From positions 124,001 through 188,000 of the forward strand of contig NC_013943.1 in the NCBI RefSeq assembly GCF_000025725.1: a DNA stretch of 64,000 nt, in the 5' to 3' direction. Position 1 is the first letter of the stretch, and the number at the start of each line of letters is the position of its first letter. This stretch comes from Denitrovibrio acetiphilus DSM 12809 (lineage in GTDB: Bacteria; Chrysiogenota; Deferribacteres; Deferribacterales; Geovibrionaceae). Positions 45,150-54,088 of the stretch are shown here, in pieces. A program made the translations under genes and the position numbers. Below the pieces are notes generated by a model. That model saw only the letters and a program-made list of their open reading frames with translations, was not told where the DNA came from and did not search any database.

Positions 45150-45894
45150 TGCTTTTGCCGCAGAGAGAGTGGTGCTTCTGGCACCTGCTGCTGCGGATAT
45201 TATGGAAAAGCTAGGCTGCGGTGAATATATCGTAGGAAAGACAAAGAGTGTGGAAGAATTCCCAGATGCTGTGAAAGTTGGGAGCCATATCCGTCCTAAT
45301 CTGGAGCTGATAATATCTCTCAGCCCTGATCTGATAATAATTCCTTCTAATAGATTTTTTACAGAAAAGATGGTGCAGGACGCTGGTGTCCCTGTCGCTG
45401 AATACAATCCTTCAACTCTGGAAGATATCCTGAAAGATATTGATAAGCTGGGCAGGCTGATGGGAAAAGAGGCAGAGGCGAAAGAGCTTAACGGTAAACT
45501 CAGCAAAATGCTTGAATCTGTGGTTCCCCCGGCAAAGAGCCCAAGTGTGTTTTTTGAAGTTATGCAGATTCCATACACCATCGCAGGCGGGGGGAATATC
45601 GCCGTGGACATAATAAACCGTGCGGGGGGCGCTTATCATGAACATAGTAAAAAGAAGATGATAAGGTATTCCATGGAAAATGCCGTTGCAGACAATCCCG
45701 ATATATACATCTATCAGGTTGGACCCATGAATAAGAACCCTCAGCCTCCGCAGGATAGAGAGATTTTCAAAACTATGAAATCTGAATATGTTCAGGTGGA
45801 TGAGAGGGAGTTTTCAAGGGCAAACAGCCTGTCTTTTGAAAATGTACTGAAGCTGAATGCTTTATTCAACAGTTTCAGCGAGAGGTCAAAATGA
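45103..45894 (+). CDS. BtuF/FecB-like periplasmic binding protein
   Basis: 263 residues. Signal peptide LRLVLLLVVTAFTFSAFA, then VVLLAPAAADIMEKLGCGEY, IRPNLELIISLSPDLIII and GGGNIAVDIINRAGGAYHEH, the layout of class III binding proteins with two lobes joined by a helix. ATG at 45103 has GAGGTG five bases upstream; a TTG three bases earlier is less likely. It should deliver the ligand (corrinoid or cobalt chelate by context) to the BtuCD-like pair. Confidence 0.85.
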   Translation: MLRLVLLLVVTAFTFSAFAAERVVLLAPAAADIMEKLGCGEYIVGKTKSVEEFPDAVKVGSHIRPNLELIISLSPDLIIIPSNRFFTEKMVQDAGVPVAEYNPSTLEDILKDIDKLGRLMGKEAEAKELNGKLSKMLESVVPPAKSPSVFFEVMQIPYTIAGGGNIAVDIINRAGGAYHEHSKKKMIRYSMENAVADNPDIYIYQVGPMNKNPQPPQDREIFKTMKSEYVQVDEREFSRANSLSFENVLKLNALFNSFSERSK

Positions 45895-46595
45895 AAGAAC
45901 TTATAATCATAGGCGCAGGGCTCGGGCCCCAGTCTATTACCCTCCAGGGGATAAATGAACTTAAACGTGCTGATATTGTTTTATATGACAGACTTTTGCA
46001 TCCCGGCATATTGGATTTTGCCCGGGGGAAGGAGCTTGTTCAGGTTGGAAAAACTCCCTATAAGCACTGTATTCGTCAGGATGAGATAAACGACCTTATC
46101 AAAAAATGTCTTTCTGAAGGGAAGATAGTTGCCAGACTAAAAGGGGGGGACAGCACTGTTTTTGCCCGTTCTATCGAAGAGATTGAGGCGGCAGAAGAGA
46201 TGGGAGCTGACGTTATGATTGTCCCCGGTGTGACTTCCGCTGCGACACTTTCTGCAAAGATGCGAGCGGCTCTGACAGACAGGCGCACAGCGTCTGGAGT
46301 GGTGTTCATTACAGGTCACCCGAAAAACGGTGAAATAGAAGATACATATAACTGGAAAGCTCTGGCAGGACTCGGTCTGAGCATCGTCATCTATATGGGT
46401 GTTAAGAATGCCCCTAGAATATGCAGAAAGCTTGTGGAATTCGGCATGAGTGAGCTGACATCTGTTATGATCGGCGAAAAGCTGGAGACAGAACAGGAGC
46501 GGCTTTTCAGGTGTACTCTCGGAACGATTTCCGAAACCATTGAAGGCAATATGATAGAGAACCCTGCAACTATTGTTATCGGTGATGTGGGGTAG
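45891..46595 (+). CDS. cobA: Uroporphyrinogen III C-methyltransferase
   Basis: 234 residues, stand-alone SUMT. LIIIGAGLGPQSITLQGINE is the SAM-binding loop with Leu in place of the usual Pro-Gly. VLYDRLLHPGILDFARGKEL, RLKGGDSTVFARSIEEIEA and VPGVTSAATLSAKMRAALT are typical. It methylates C2 and C7 to form precorrin-2, the entry to cobamide, siroheme and heme d1. ATGA overlap with the binding-protein gene. It ends six bases from the convergent kinase stop. Cobalamin-riboswitch control of this branch-point enzyme is sensible feedback. Confidence 0.92.
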   Translation: MKELIIIGAGLGPQSITLQGINELKRADIVLYDRLLHPGILDFARGKELVQVGKTPYKHCIRQDEINDLIKKCLSEGKIVARLKGGDSTVFARSIEEIEAAEEMGADVMIVPGVTSAATLSAKMRAALTDRRTASGVVFITGHPKNGEIEDTYNWKALAGLGLSIVIYMGVKNAPRICRKLVEFGMSELTSVMIGEKLETEQERLFRCTLGTISETIEGNMIENPATIVIGDVG

Positions 46596-46601
46596 CGGCA
46601 G

Positions 46602-48971
46602 CTAAGAGATGGGGTAGGTGATGCAGATATTTAAGCCGTTGTCGTTTACAAATTCTATTTCGCCGCCCAGTTGTTTCGTTAGGGATCTGATGACAGTTAG
46701 ACCCAGAGATTTGCTCTCATTAAAGCTTGTTTCAGGCAGGAGACCGTTTCCGTTGTCTTTCAGCCACATTTTATAGCTTTCGCCGTACTGTTTGAATCCA
46801 ACCTCAATAATTTTCTCCTGTTTTTTGTCCTTAAAGGCGTGTTTGACGGCGTTGGTGAACAGCTCTGTTATTATGAGTCCGGAAGGCACAGCTTTATCAA
46901 GGGATATTGCGACATTTTCAATGTCTGTGATAAGGGTTATGTCGTCGTTGACGGCAAACATATACTTCAGGTCAAAAGTGAGCTTTTCGAGATAGTCCTT
47001 TATGCTTAGGACATCAAGTCCCTGTGTCTGGTAAAGTAGTTCGTGTATAAGAGACATGGATTTGATCCGTGCTATTGAGTCGCTGAGGTAGTTGTATTGT
47101 TTTTGGTCTTCGAGTGACTCACTTTGCAGGGACAGCAGGCTGCATATGATCTGGAGATTGTTTTTCACCCTGTGGTGCACTTCCTGAAGGAGCACTTCAT
47201 TTTCCTGAATCTGTGATACCATTTTTGCCTGAGTTGCGGTTTCTTCTGTAATATCTCTGAATATGAGTATGCATTTCTTTTCGTTATCATAATACCGCAG
47301 GAAGCTGACATAGGACTCTATAGGGAACACTCTGCCGCTTTTGCTCATCATGAAATCACGATATGAGCAGGTGTCCTCACCATTGCTTATGAAATGCATT
47401 AGCGGGCAGTCCTCTATCCCCCGATGCCCGTCTTCGCTGTCGTGGTGTATGCATTCATGGGGGTTTCTTCCGATGAGCTCAATGTCGGAATATCCGAGAA
47501 GCTTCTGAGCATAGGAGTTTACAAAGAATATATTTCCTGAATCGTCAATACCCATTACCCCTTCGTGGAGCGAGTCGAGTATTGCACTGTGAAGGGTAGT
47601 GATGTTTCTGAGCTGTTTCTGGAAGTGGGCCTCGCTTGTGAGGTCAGTGAAGCTTACATACAAGTATTGGGTATCTCCGAAAATTATTTTTGTTTTTGCT
47701 ATGAGTACAGTTTTCAGATTGCCATACCTGTCTATTGTTTTGTACCTGTAGGGGCGTTCAGCATCGCTGTCGCTGTTCCAGAACTTGACAGCTTCGTTCC
47801 GGCTGATAAAAAGGTTATCCATCCTCATGTCGCGAAGTTCTTCTATTCCGTATTTGTACAGCTCTGTGAACGGGCGGTTAGCATCTGCTATGAAGCCTGT
47901 TTCTGCATTGACGAGCATCTGCATACTGGTGGATTTCTGAAATATTGCCTCGTACCAGTCCTGTCTGTCTATGAGTGTGTCAAAGGCAAGAACATCCTTG
48001 GTTACGTCAGTGATATAGCCTATAGTTTTTTCTATTGTGCCGTCCATTCCGTAGTAGTCTGTTGATGAATACTCCAGAATGAGCTCTTTTCCTGATTTCG
48101 AAGTGGTTTCATGTATATTCGATCTTGCCGGTGTACTTGAATGCTTGTAGCTGTGTGTTCTGGCTCTCAGCAGGTAGTTCATGAAGAATGTATTCTGGAG
48201 TTCTTCTGAATAAAATATCTCTGCCACACTGTAGCCCGTAACTTTTTCCACAGAAGGGTTAACGTATTTTAGTTTCATTTCAGGCATATAATCCACAATA
48301 AAGATTATATCTCCTGAGACCTCAGCGATGCTCCGGAATACTCTTTCTCTTTCGTTAAGGTCTTTTTTAACTTTTTCGAAATGCATTAGCATTATGCCGG
48401 AAGCTGTTGTAAGAATGAGTATGAAGACTATGTGGTAGCTTACAGAGTTCAGCCATTCAACGTGTCTTATAAAAGGGTAATAAGCCTTATGCAGTCCCCA
48501 TGCAAGCATGGATATGCCTGCGACTTTTCCTCCAATGCTAAACTTTCTGGTATGCATGAAAAGAGCAAAACCACTGTAACAATAAATATATGCACTTGTG
48601 AAGAAGACAAGAAATGCTGTGATTTCAATATTTTCTATATTCAGATATAAAACAACTATCAGAGAGTACAAGAGTGCGAGAAATTCTGTCATTCTGGCTA
48701 TATGCTTGCGGGAAAGGAACTTCATTACACCCGCTAGCAGAAAATAGCTGCTTATGAAGATTAAGCTGAGCATAAGCAGAGGGGGACTGCTGTCCTTACG
48801 GGAAAGCTCTATGAAAAGCCTTATCCCGAGCAGAGCAGAGAAACATAGAGAACTCAGCCCCCATAAAAGCAGGTATGACTTTCTCTCTATTGCGTACAGC
48901 ATTATAAACATAAGGGTGAACAGTACTGACGCTGTCAGCGTGGAGAATATGTCATAAACTATATCATACAT
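46602..48971 (-). CDS. Membrane PAS histidine kinase, HisKA_2 type
   Basis: 789 residues. The first 210 residues hold about seven membrane helices in a 7TM-like sensor. PAS domains follow near residues 225-340, 350-460 and 465-590. The kinase has EVHHRVKNNLQIICSLLSLQ, the H-box of the HisKA_2/HWE-like class, and a divergent ATPase ending SLGLTVIRSLTKQLGGEIEF. It is the last gene of the chemotaxis operon, nine bases after cheB, with TAAGG before its ATG. No cognate regulator is adjacent on the same strand except CheB. Confidence 0.85.
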   Translation of the reverse strand: MYDIVYDIFSTLTASVLFTLMFIMLYAIERKSYLLLWGLSSLCFSALLGIRLFIELSRKDSSPPLLMLSLIFISSYFLLAGVMKFLSRKHIARMTEFLALLYSLIVVLYLNIENIEITAFLVFFTSAYIYCYSGFALFMHTRKFSIGGKVAGISMLAWGLHKAYYPFIRHVEWLNSVSYHIVFILILTTASGIMLMHFEKVKKDLNERERVFRSIAEVSGDIIFIVDYMPEMKLKYVNPSVEKVTGYSVAEIFYSEELQNTFFMNYLLRARTHSYKHSSTPARSNIHETTSKSGKELILEYSSTDYYGMDGTIEKTIGYITDVTKDVLAFDTLIDRQDWYEAIFQKSTSMQMLVNAETGFIADANRPFTELYKYGIEELRDMRMDNLFISRNEAVKFWNSDSDAERPYRYKTIDRYGNLKTVLIAKTKIIFGDTQYLYVSFTDLTSEAHFQKQLRNITTLHSAILDSLHEGVMGIDDSGNIFFVNSYAQKLLGYSDIELIGRNPHECIHHDSEDGHRGIEDCPLMHFISNGEDTCSYRDFMMSKSGRVFPIESYVSFLRYYDNEKKCILIFRDITEETATQAKMVSQIQENEVLLQEVHHRVKNNLQIICSLLSLQSESLEDQKQYNYLSDSIARIKSMSLIHELLYQTQGLDVLSIKDYLEKLTFDLKYMFAVNDDITLITDIENVAISLDKAVPSGLIITELFTNAVKHAFKDKKQEKIIEVGFKQYGESYKMWLKDNGNGLLPETSFNESKSLGLTVIRSLTKQLGGEIEFVNDNGLNICITYPIS

Positions 48972-48979
48972 TTAATACC

Positions 48980-50053
48980 TTAGCTGTTTTGCCTGCAAAA
49001 GTGTGTAACTGCCGCAGGTATATCTTTCAGTGGGAGGATTCTGTCAACCCCGCCATGGTCTATAGCCATCTTGGGCATTCCGAAAACGACACTGCTTTTT
49101 TCATCCTGGGCAAAGTTGAAAGCGCCGGCATCTTTAAGCTCTTTCATGCCTCTTGCGCCATCGTCCCCCATTCCAGTGAGTATAACGCCTACAGCATTGT
49201 TGCCGACATATCTTGCACCGGATCTGAAAAGGACATCAACTGACGGTCTGTGTCTGCTTACAAGAGGACCTTCTTTCGTTTCGACGTAGTACCTTGCGCC
49301 GCTTCGTTTTATCAGCAGGTGCTTATTCCCCGGCGCAAGCAGGACTCTGCCCGGGAGGACAGTGTCCCCGAATTCCGCCTGCTTTACAGACAGACCGCAG
49401 ATAGTATCCAGTCTGTTGGCAAAGGAGAGGGTGAAGTTTTCGGGCATGTGCTGTACAATGACGACACCCGGACTGTCTACCGGAAGTCCCTGAAGAAAAA
49501 CGGTAAGAGCCTCTGTTCCGCCTGTGGAAGCTCCGACAAGGATAACTTTTTCTGTTGTTTTGAGCATAGCGTGGCTTTTGGAAGGGGGGATGACTGCATC
49601 AGCCGTGAGCTTCGGAGAGATGGGAGTTCTGGGGGTTAGTCTTTTTACAGATACCTTAGCGGCTGCCTTTACGGCATCGCAGATGAGAACCTTTGATTCT
49701 TCCAGAAAAGTTTTTGTACCCATTCTGGGCTTTTGTATGATCTCAATGGCTCCGTATTCCAGTGCTTTCAGCGCTGTATCTGAATTTTCTTCTGTAAGGC
49801 TGGAGCACATTACAACGGGTATGGGGTGCTGGGTCATGATCTTCTTTAAAAACGTTATACCGTCCATACGTGGCATCTCAACGTCCAGAGTAATAACATC
49901 CGGCATGAAACTCCGCATGCGGTCGGCAGCGACAAAAGGATCTGAGCAGCATACGACCTCGCCGATGTCACTGTCTGACTGAAGAACATCAGCAATTGTC
50001 TGCCTGACCACGGCAGAGTCGTCAACAACAAGTACTTTTAATTTGCTTTTCAT
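48980..50053 (-). CDS. cheB: Chemotaxis protein-glutamate methylesterase
   Basis: 357 residues. Receiver domain with phosphoacceptor Asp57 in [13 protein letters not shown]; a linker; then the esterase domain with [10 protein letters not shown] (catalytic Ser), VQHMPENF (His) and [11 protein letters not shown] (Asp). It removes methyl groups from chemoreceptors and may deamidate them. The ATG overlaps the cheD stop region. Confidence 0.95.
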   Translation of the reverse strand: MKSKLKVLVVDDSAVVRQTIADVLQSDSDIGEVVCCSDPFVAADRMRSFMPDVITLDVEMPRMDGITFLKKIMTQHPIPVVMCSSLTEENSDTALKALEYGAIEIIQKPRMGTKTFLEESKVLICDAVKAAAKVSVKRLTPRTPISPKLTADAVIPPSKSHAMLKTTEKVILVGASTGGTEALTVFLQGLPVDSPGVVIVQHMPENFTLSFANRLDTICGLSVKQAEFGDTVLPGRVLLAPGNKHLLIKRSGARYYVETKEGPLVSRHRPSVDVLFRSGARYVGNNAVGVILTGMGDDGARGMKELKDAGAFNFAQDEKSSVVFGMPKMAIDHGGVDRILPLKDIPAAVTHFCRQNS

Positions 50054-50545
50054 TTATATCCCCTGCAGTCTTGATATTTTTCTTACATAAACGATACCTG
50101 TCTCAGTTGAAAAATAAAGTTTTCTTGTGAACTGGCCGCCGATATCTTTTGCGGCTATCGTGTATTTTAGATTATCCAGTAAAGCTACAGCAGCGTTGAT
50201 GTTTTTAGCGCCTATGGTCTCAACGTTTCGGTTGTATTCAAACATATCAGAGCCGCCGAAAAGCTTAACTTCTATTTCATCTTTTATAATCTTTTTTTCA
50301 GTAAAAACTTCATTCATATAAAGTAGGGCGCAGTCAACGTATCTCATGCAGTTTTCGTTCTGCTTGATCGAATCGCAGGAGCTCGGGAGCATACTGTGGC
50401 AGATCATTCCAAAACTAAGCCTCCGTGAAAACATTGTGACAGATATACATGAACCGAGAACGGTATTTATCATTATGGGGTCACTAGACTGATAAAGCTC
50501 ACCCGGAAGCAGATATTCGCATGAGACGTCATCAAACATCGTCAT
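50054..50545 (-). CDS. cheD: Chemoreceptor glutamine deamidase
   Basis: 163 residues. NTVLGSCISVTMFS holds the catalytic Cys33, and MICHSMLPS the His50; the ELFGGSDMF-like segment (KLFGGSDMF) and ETIGAKNINAAVALL are conserved. The ATG at 50545 overlaps the cheR stop; a second ATG at 50539 is better spaced from AGGA and could be the true start. It adjusts receptor state by Gln to Glu conversion. Confidence 0.93.
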   Translation of the reverse strand: MTMFDDVSCEYLLPGELYQSSDPIMINTVLGSCISVTMFSRRLSFGMICHSMLPSSCDSIKQNENCMRYVDCALLYMNEVFTEKKIIKDEIEVKLFGGSDMFEYNRNVETIGAKNINAAVALLDNLKYTIAAKDIGGQFTRKLYFSTETGIVYVRKISRLQGI

Positions 50546-51390
50546 GTCCTGATGTAGATAGTAGGCGAAAAAGTTTTTAGCGGGAGAGTCATTCCGTGGA
50601 CAGATTCAGAATGTCCAAGGAATAGATAGCCCCCCGGTCTGATGTAGGAACAGATTTTGTTAAGGATCATTTCCTGTGTCGGTGTGTCGAAATATATTAT
50701 AACATTCCTGCAAAAGGCTATATCTATTTTCTCAGGAACCACATATTTATTTTCCTTAAGGTTATTTCTCGCAAATTTGACTTTGGAACGGATTTCAGGG
50801 CGGAACCGAACAAGCTTATCAGCCCTTTCCACAGAGCGGAGCATATACTTTTTCTTCAGGTCAAACGGGATGCTCTGAGCTTTTTCCTCTGTATAGATAG
50901 CTTTTCGCCCTGTTTCAAGTACAGCAGTGTTAATGTCTGTGGCGTACACCGCAAAGTTGCCTCTGATTCCAAAAAACTCTGCCATAACCATTGCCATTGT
51001 ATAAGGCTCTTCTCCGGTTGAGCTTGCACAGCTCCAAAGCTTAAGCTGCTGCAAAGACCCGAAACCTTTGTCCGCCAGAAGGGGGAGAATCTGGTTTGTC
51101 ATGGATTCAAAATGGTTATTCTCTCTGAAGAATTCAGTTTTGTTTGTGGTGATTACATCTATAAGGTGGAGTTGTTCTGCCGCACCGTTTTCGAGAGCCA
51201 TTACATAGTCAAGGTATTCCTTATAGCCTGACATCCCAAGTGCTCTTATCCTTTTACGAAGTCTGCCCTCCACCATACTTTTCTTTGTATCAGCTAATTT
51301 AATTCCACAGCTTTTTTCTATGAAACTCCTTAGCATAGTAAAGTTTTTAGCAGAGAGTTCCTGATCAAATATTGCATTATCAACTGTCAT
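50542..51390 (-). CDS. cheR: Chemotaxis protein methyltransferase
   Basis: About 282 residues from ATG 51390, which has AGAGGAAAAG just upstream; the longer frame to 51498 covers the hairpin and cheW end and is rejected. FIEKSCGIKLADTKKSMVEG and RLRKRIRALG make the N-terminal domain; LWSCASSTGEEPYTMAMVM is the SAM site; FCRNVIIYFDTPTQEMIL and GGYLFLGHSESVHGM complete the CheR signature. It methylates receptor glutamates. Confidence 0.95.
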   Translation of the reverse strand: MTVDNAIFDQELSAKNFTMLRSFIEKSCGIKLADTKKSMVEGRLRKRIRALGMSGYKEYLDYVMALENGAAEQLHLIDVITTNKTEFFRENNHFESMTNQILPLLADKGFGSLQQLKLWSCASSTGEEPYTMAMVMAEFFGIRGNFAVYATDINTAVLETGRKAIYTEEKAQSIPFDLKKKYMLRSVERADKLVRFRPEIRSKVKFARNNLKENKYVVPEKIDIAFCRNVIIYFDTPTQEMILNKICSYIRPGGYLFLGHSESVHGMTLPLKTFSPTIYIRT

Positions 51391-51412
51391 CTTTTCCTCT
51401 GTGGATGATATT

Positions 51413-51441
51413 TGCCCCGCACGGGGTAAAGATGCGGGGCA
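51413..51441 (-). other. GC-rich hairpin between cheW and cheR
   Basis: TGCCCCGC and GCGGGGCA pair perfectly (8 bp) around a 13-base loop. On the minus strand it is followed by AAATATC, not a T run. It may act as a partial terminator, a processing site or an mRNA-stability element separating cheW from cheR-cheD-cheB. Confidence 0.5.
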
Positions 51442-51472
51442 CAAATATGGTTCGGGTTCCCTGTGTAATTGC

Positions 51473-52012
51473 CTATACACTTGCCTCCACAGGGTCATGG
51501 GCAGGTGTTTTCGCCTGTAGCATCTCTGTGGTTGTAGCTATGTTTACCAACTCATTAGTGGAAAAAACCGAGTTGACATTAAGCAGTATAACAAATCCAT
51601 CTTCTTTTTTTGCCATCCCGTCTATAAAGGCTGTTTTGAGCTGAGTACCTATCTTCGGGGCTTCTTCAATGCTTGCTCCGTCAAACTCAACAACCTCCTG
51701 CACTGAGTCTGCAAGAGCACCGAGGACAGTTGACTCTTCATCGATATCAACTTCTACAATGATAATGCATGTATTTACCGTTTTGGCTGTCTTTTTCATG
51801 CCGAATTTTTGTTTCAGGTCTATTACAGGGACGACATTTCCCCTGAGGTTTATCACTCCCACCATGTATTCCGGTGTCTGCGGAACTTTTGTAACGCTGG
51901 TGTAGTCCAGAACCTCTCTGACAGACATTATGTCTACGCCGTATATCTCTTCCTCCAGCTTAAAGGTGAGAACCTGACAGCTTTTATGCATACTTTTCTC
52001 TTTTTCTGGCAT
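51473..52012 (-). CDS. cheW: Chemotaxis coupling protein
   Basis: 179 residues. LTFKLEEEIYGVDIMSVREV, YMVGVINLRGNVVPVIDLKQ and FIDGMAKKEDGFVILLNVN are the CheW fold signatures. It bridges receptors and CheA. AGGAGGAATCTG precedes the ATG, 11 bases from the upstream mcp stop. The C-terminal tail of about 25 residues beyond the fold is unremarkable. Confidence 0.95.
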   Translation of the reverse strand: MPEKEKSMHKSCQVLTFKLEEEIYGVDIMSVREVLDYTSVTKVPQTPEYMVGVINLRGNVVPVIDLKQKFGMKKTAKTVNTCIIIVEVDIDEESTVLGALADSVQEVVEFDGASIEEAPKIGTQLKTAFIDGMAKKEDGFVILLNVNSVFSTNELVNIATTTEMLQAKTPAHDPVEASV

Positions 52013-52023
52013 CAGATTCCTCC

Positions 52024-54063
52024 TTAAAAGCTTTCAAACTCGGCATCCAGTTTATCTTTGCCGGAGCCTTCTGTTGACATATCCAGCATAAGTCCTTCCT
52101 GTTTGTTATGTCCGTTGTTTTTAGGGGAAGCTTCTTTATCACTTTTAATATCTTTTACTTTCCCGGTTTTCTTCCCCGGGTTATTTCCGGAGGAGTTTTT
52201 TTTGGATTGTTGATATCCTTTGTTGCCTTCTGCCATTTTGAAAAATGCCACAGAGTGCTGTAGTGCCGCTGCCTGACTTGATAGTTCTTCGGAGGTGGCC
52301 GCCATCTCTTCGGAGACACCTGCGTTACGCTGGATTACTGTATCGAGCTGTTGTATTGATGTATTTATCTGGTCTGACCCTGTTCGCATTTCGTTGCTTG
52401 CTGCTGTTATTTCCTGAACCAGTTCAGCTGTTTTCTGTATGTCTGGCAGTATCTGGTCGAGGAGTCCGCCTGCTTTCACTGCGATCTCAACACTTGATGA
52501 TGAGAGTTCACTTATTTCCCCTGCTGCTTCTTGACTGCGCTCTGCGAGTTTACGCACTTCAGATGCAACAACGGCAAAGCCTTTACCGTGTTCTCCTGCC
52601 CTTGCTGCCTCAATTGCCGCATTCAGAGCCAGAAGATTTGTCTGTCTGGCGATCTCTTCTATTATAGAGATCTTATCTGCAATATCTTTCATGGCTTTTA
52701 CGGTCTGCCCCACAGCTTGTCCGCCTTCTTTAGCGTCGGATGATGCTTTGAGAGCGATCTTTTCAGTCTGGAGAGCATTGTCGGCATTCTGGCTTATGTT
52801 GGAGGCCATTTCTTCCATGGAAGATGAGGCTTCTTCTGCGCTTGCCGCCTGTTCTGTTGCGCCCTGAGACATGTCCTGAGCCGCGGAGCTTAGTTCGTTA
52901 CTGCCGGCCGCCACATTATCTGCTGCTGATTTTACGTCTGCAACTATAGACCGCAGATTATCCACCATGGCTTTCAGGTCTCCGTACAGCCCTGTTGGTG
53001 CTTTTCCTTTGTTAGTGGCGAATTCAACATCAAGATCACCGTCAGAGATGCGCTTGGTGATTTCTGCCATGTCCTTAGGCTCTCCGCCGAGGGGAGCTTT
53101 AACTACTTTGGTTATAAACCATGCGAAGAATATGCCTATGAGAAAGCCTATTACAGATATTATTGAGACTATTTGCATTGTGAGTTCATTACTCTCTTGA
53201 ACCCTTGGCCCGAGCTGATCCTGATCTGCTGTGACGCTGTGACTGACGTTTAAAGCAAGCTGCTGTAGCTCAGGTCCCAGGACCCCCAGTGCCGAGTCAG
53301 CTATTTTATGGTACTGGTTAATGTTCAGTGCCATAACTTTGAATCCTTCTTTATATTCGTTTAGCCATCTTTTAAAGTTATCAAACATTTCTTTACTGTT
53401 AGGGTTGTTGAGGTTGTTTGCCATAAGAGGGATGAGCTTGCCTATCTCTTCGTTGAGTTCTATGTTTGTTCTGTCCTCGGCGTCTTTAGCACCTGTTGTT
53501 GAAAAAGTAAATGAGTAGTATCTGCCGAGCATCAAGTGCTCCTGCATTCGTCCTGCATAATAGGCTGCTTCCATATTGCCGTCGGCGTGAGCGGAATGCA
53601 TTATGTCTGTTAGTGCTTTGCGCATATCAATGCCAAGTTTCACAAGGTTACCTAACTGAGCATTTTTATTTTTTATCGCTTTGTCGACCTGATTGAAATT
53701 ATCAGTGTACTGTTTAAGTTTTTTTTCAAGTTCAGTTAGGTACTGAACTCTTTCAGGTTTTTTTATTGAGTTTTTTGCCTGAGTCAGTTTTTTAGCAATG
53801 GCATCTGTACGGTTCATAAAAGCAAGCTGGTCTTCATCTTTATTGGAAACAAGAAAATCCTTTGCAGCCATTCTTGATAAAAGCATATCCGACAACATGT
53901 CGCTGGCAAGGTTGTTGTCTCTGGCGAGTGCCCTGTATTCTGTGAAGCCTTTAGAGGCTTTCTGAACTCCAATAAAGGAGGCTGATGCCACCACGAGGAG
54001 TAGAAACAGCACAGCTATAAAGCCGACTGCTATTTGTGTTCCAAGTTTCATGTTACTAAACAT
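52024..54063 (-). CDS. Methyl-accepting chemotaxis protein with large helical sensor
   Basis: 679 residues from ATG 54063 (GGAGGGACAAT before it). A membrane helix at about 8-30 and a second near 310-330 enclose a helical periplasmic region of about 270 residues, the size of a helical bimodular (HBM) domain as in McpS-type receptors. A HAMP domain follows ([15 protein letters not shown]), then the signalling domain with the hairpin tip [23 protein letters not shown] receptors often sense organic acids; the ligand here is unknown. The C-terminus has a Lys/Ser-rich tail and no CheR-tethering pentapeptide. Confidence 0.88.
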   Translation of the reverse strand: MFSNMKLGTQIAVGFIAVLFLLLVVASASFIGVQKASKGFTEYRALARDNNLASDMLSDMLLSRMAAKDFLVSNKDEDQLAFMNRTDAIAKKLTQAKNSIKKPERVQYLTELEKKLKQYTDNFNQVDKAIKNKNAQLGNLVKLGIDMRKALTDIMHSAHADGNMEAAYYAGRMQEHLMLGRYYSFTFSTTGAKDAEDRTNIELNEEIGKLIPLMANNLNNPNSKEMFDNFKRWLNEYKEGFKVMALNINQYHKIADSALGVLGPELQQLALNVSHSVTADQDQLGPRVQESNELTMQIVSIISVIGFLIGIFFAWFITKVVKAPLGGEPKDMAEITKRISDGDLDVEFATNKGKAPTGLYGDLKAMVDNLRSIVADVKSAADNVAAGSNELSSAAQDMSQGATEQAASAEEASSSMEEMASNISQNADNALQTEKIALKASSDAKEGGQAVGQTVKAMKDIADKISIIEEIARQTNLLALNAAIEAARAGEHGKGFAVVASEVRKLAERSQEAAGEISELSSSSVEIAVKAGGLLDQILPDIQKTAELVQEITAASNEMRTGSDQINTSIQQLDTVIQRNAGVSEEMAATSEELSSQAAALQHSVAFFKMAEGNKGYQQSKKNSSGNNPGKKTGKVKDIKSDKEASPKNNGHNKQEGLMLDMSTEGSGKDKLDAEFESF

Positions 54064-54088
54064 ATTGTCCCTCCGTACCTTTTGATAC

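Noticed and set aside
51391-51498. N-terminal extension of CheR
   Set aside because: It translates the hairpin and the cheW 3' end; the ATG at 51390 has AGAGGA and gives a normal CheR start.
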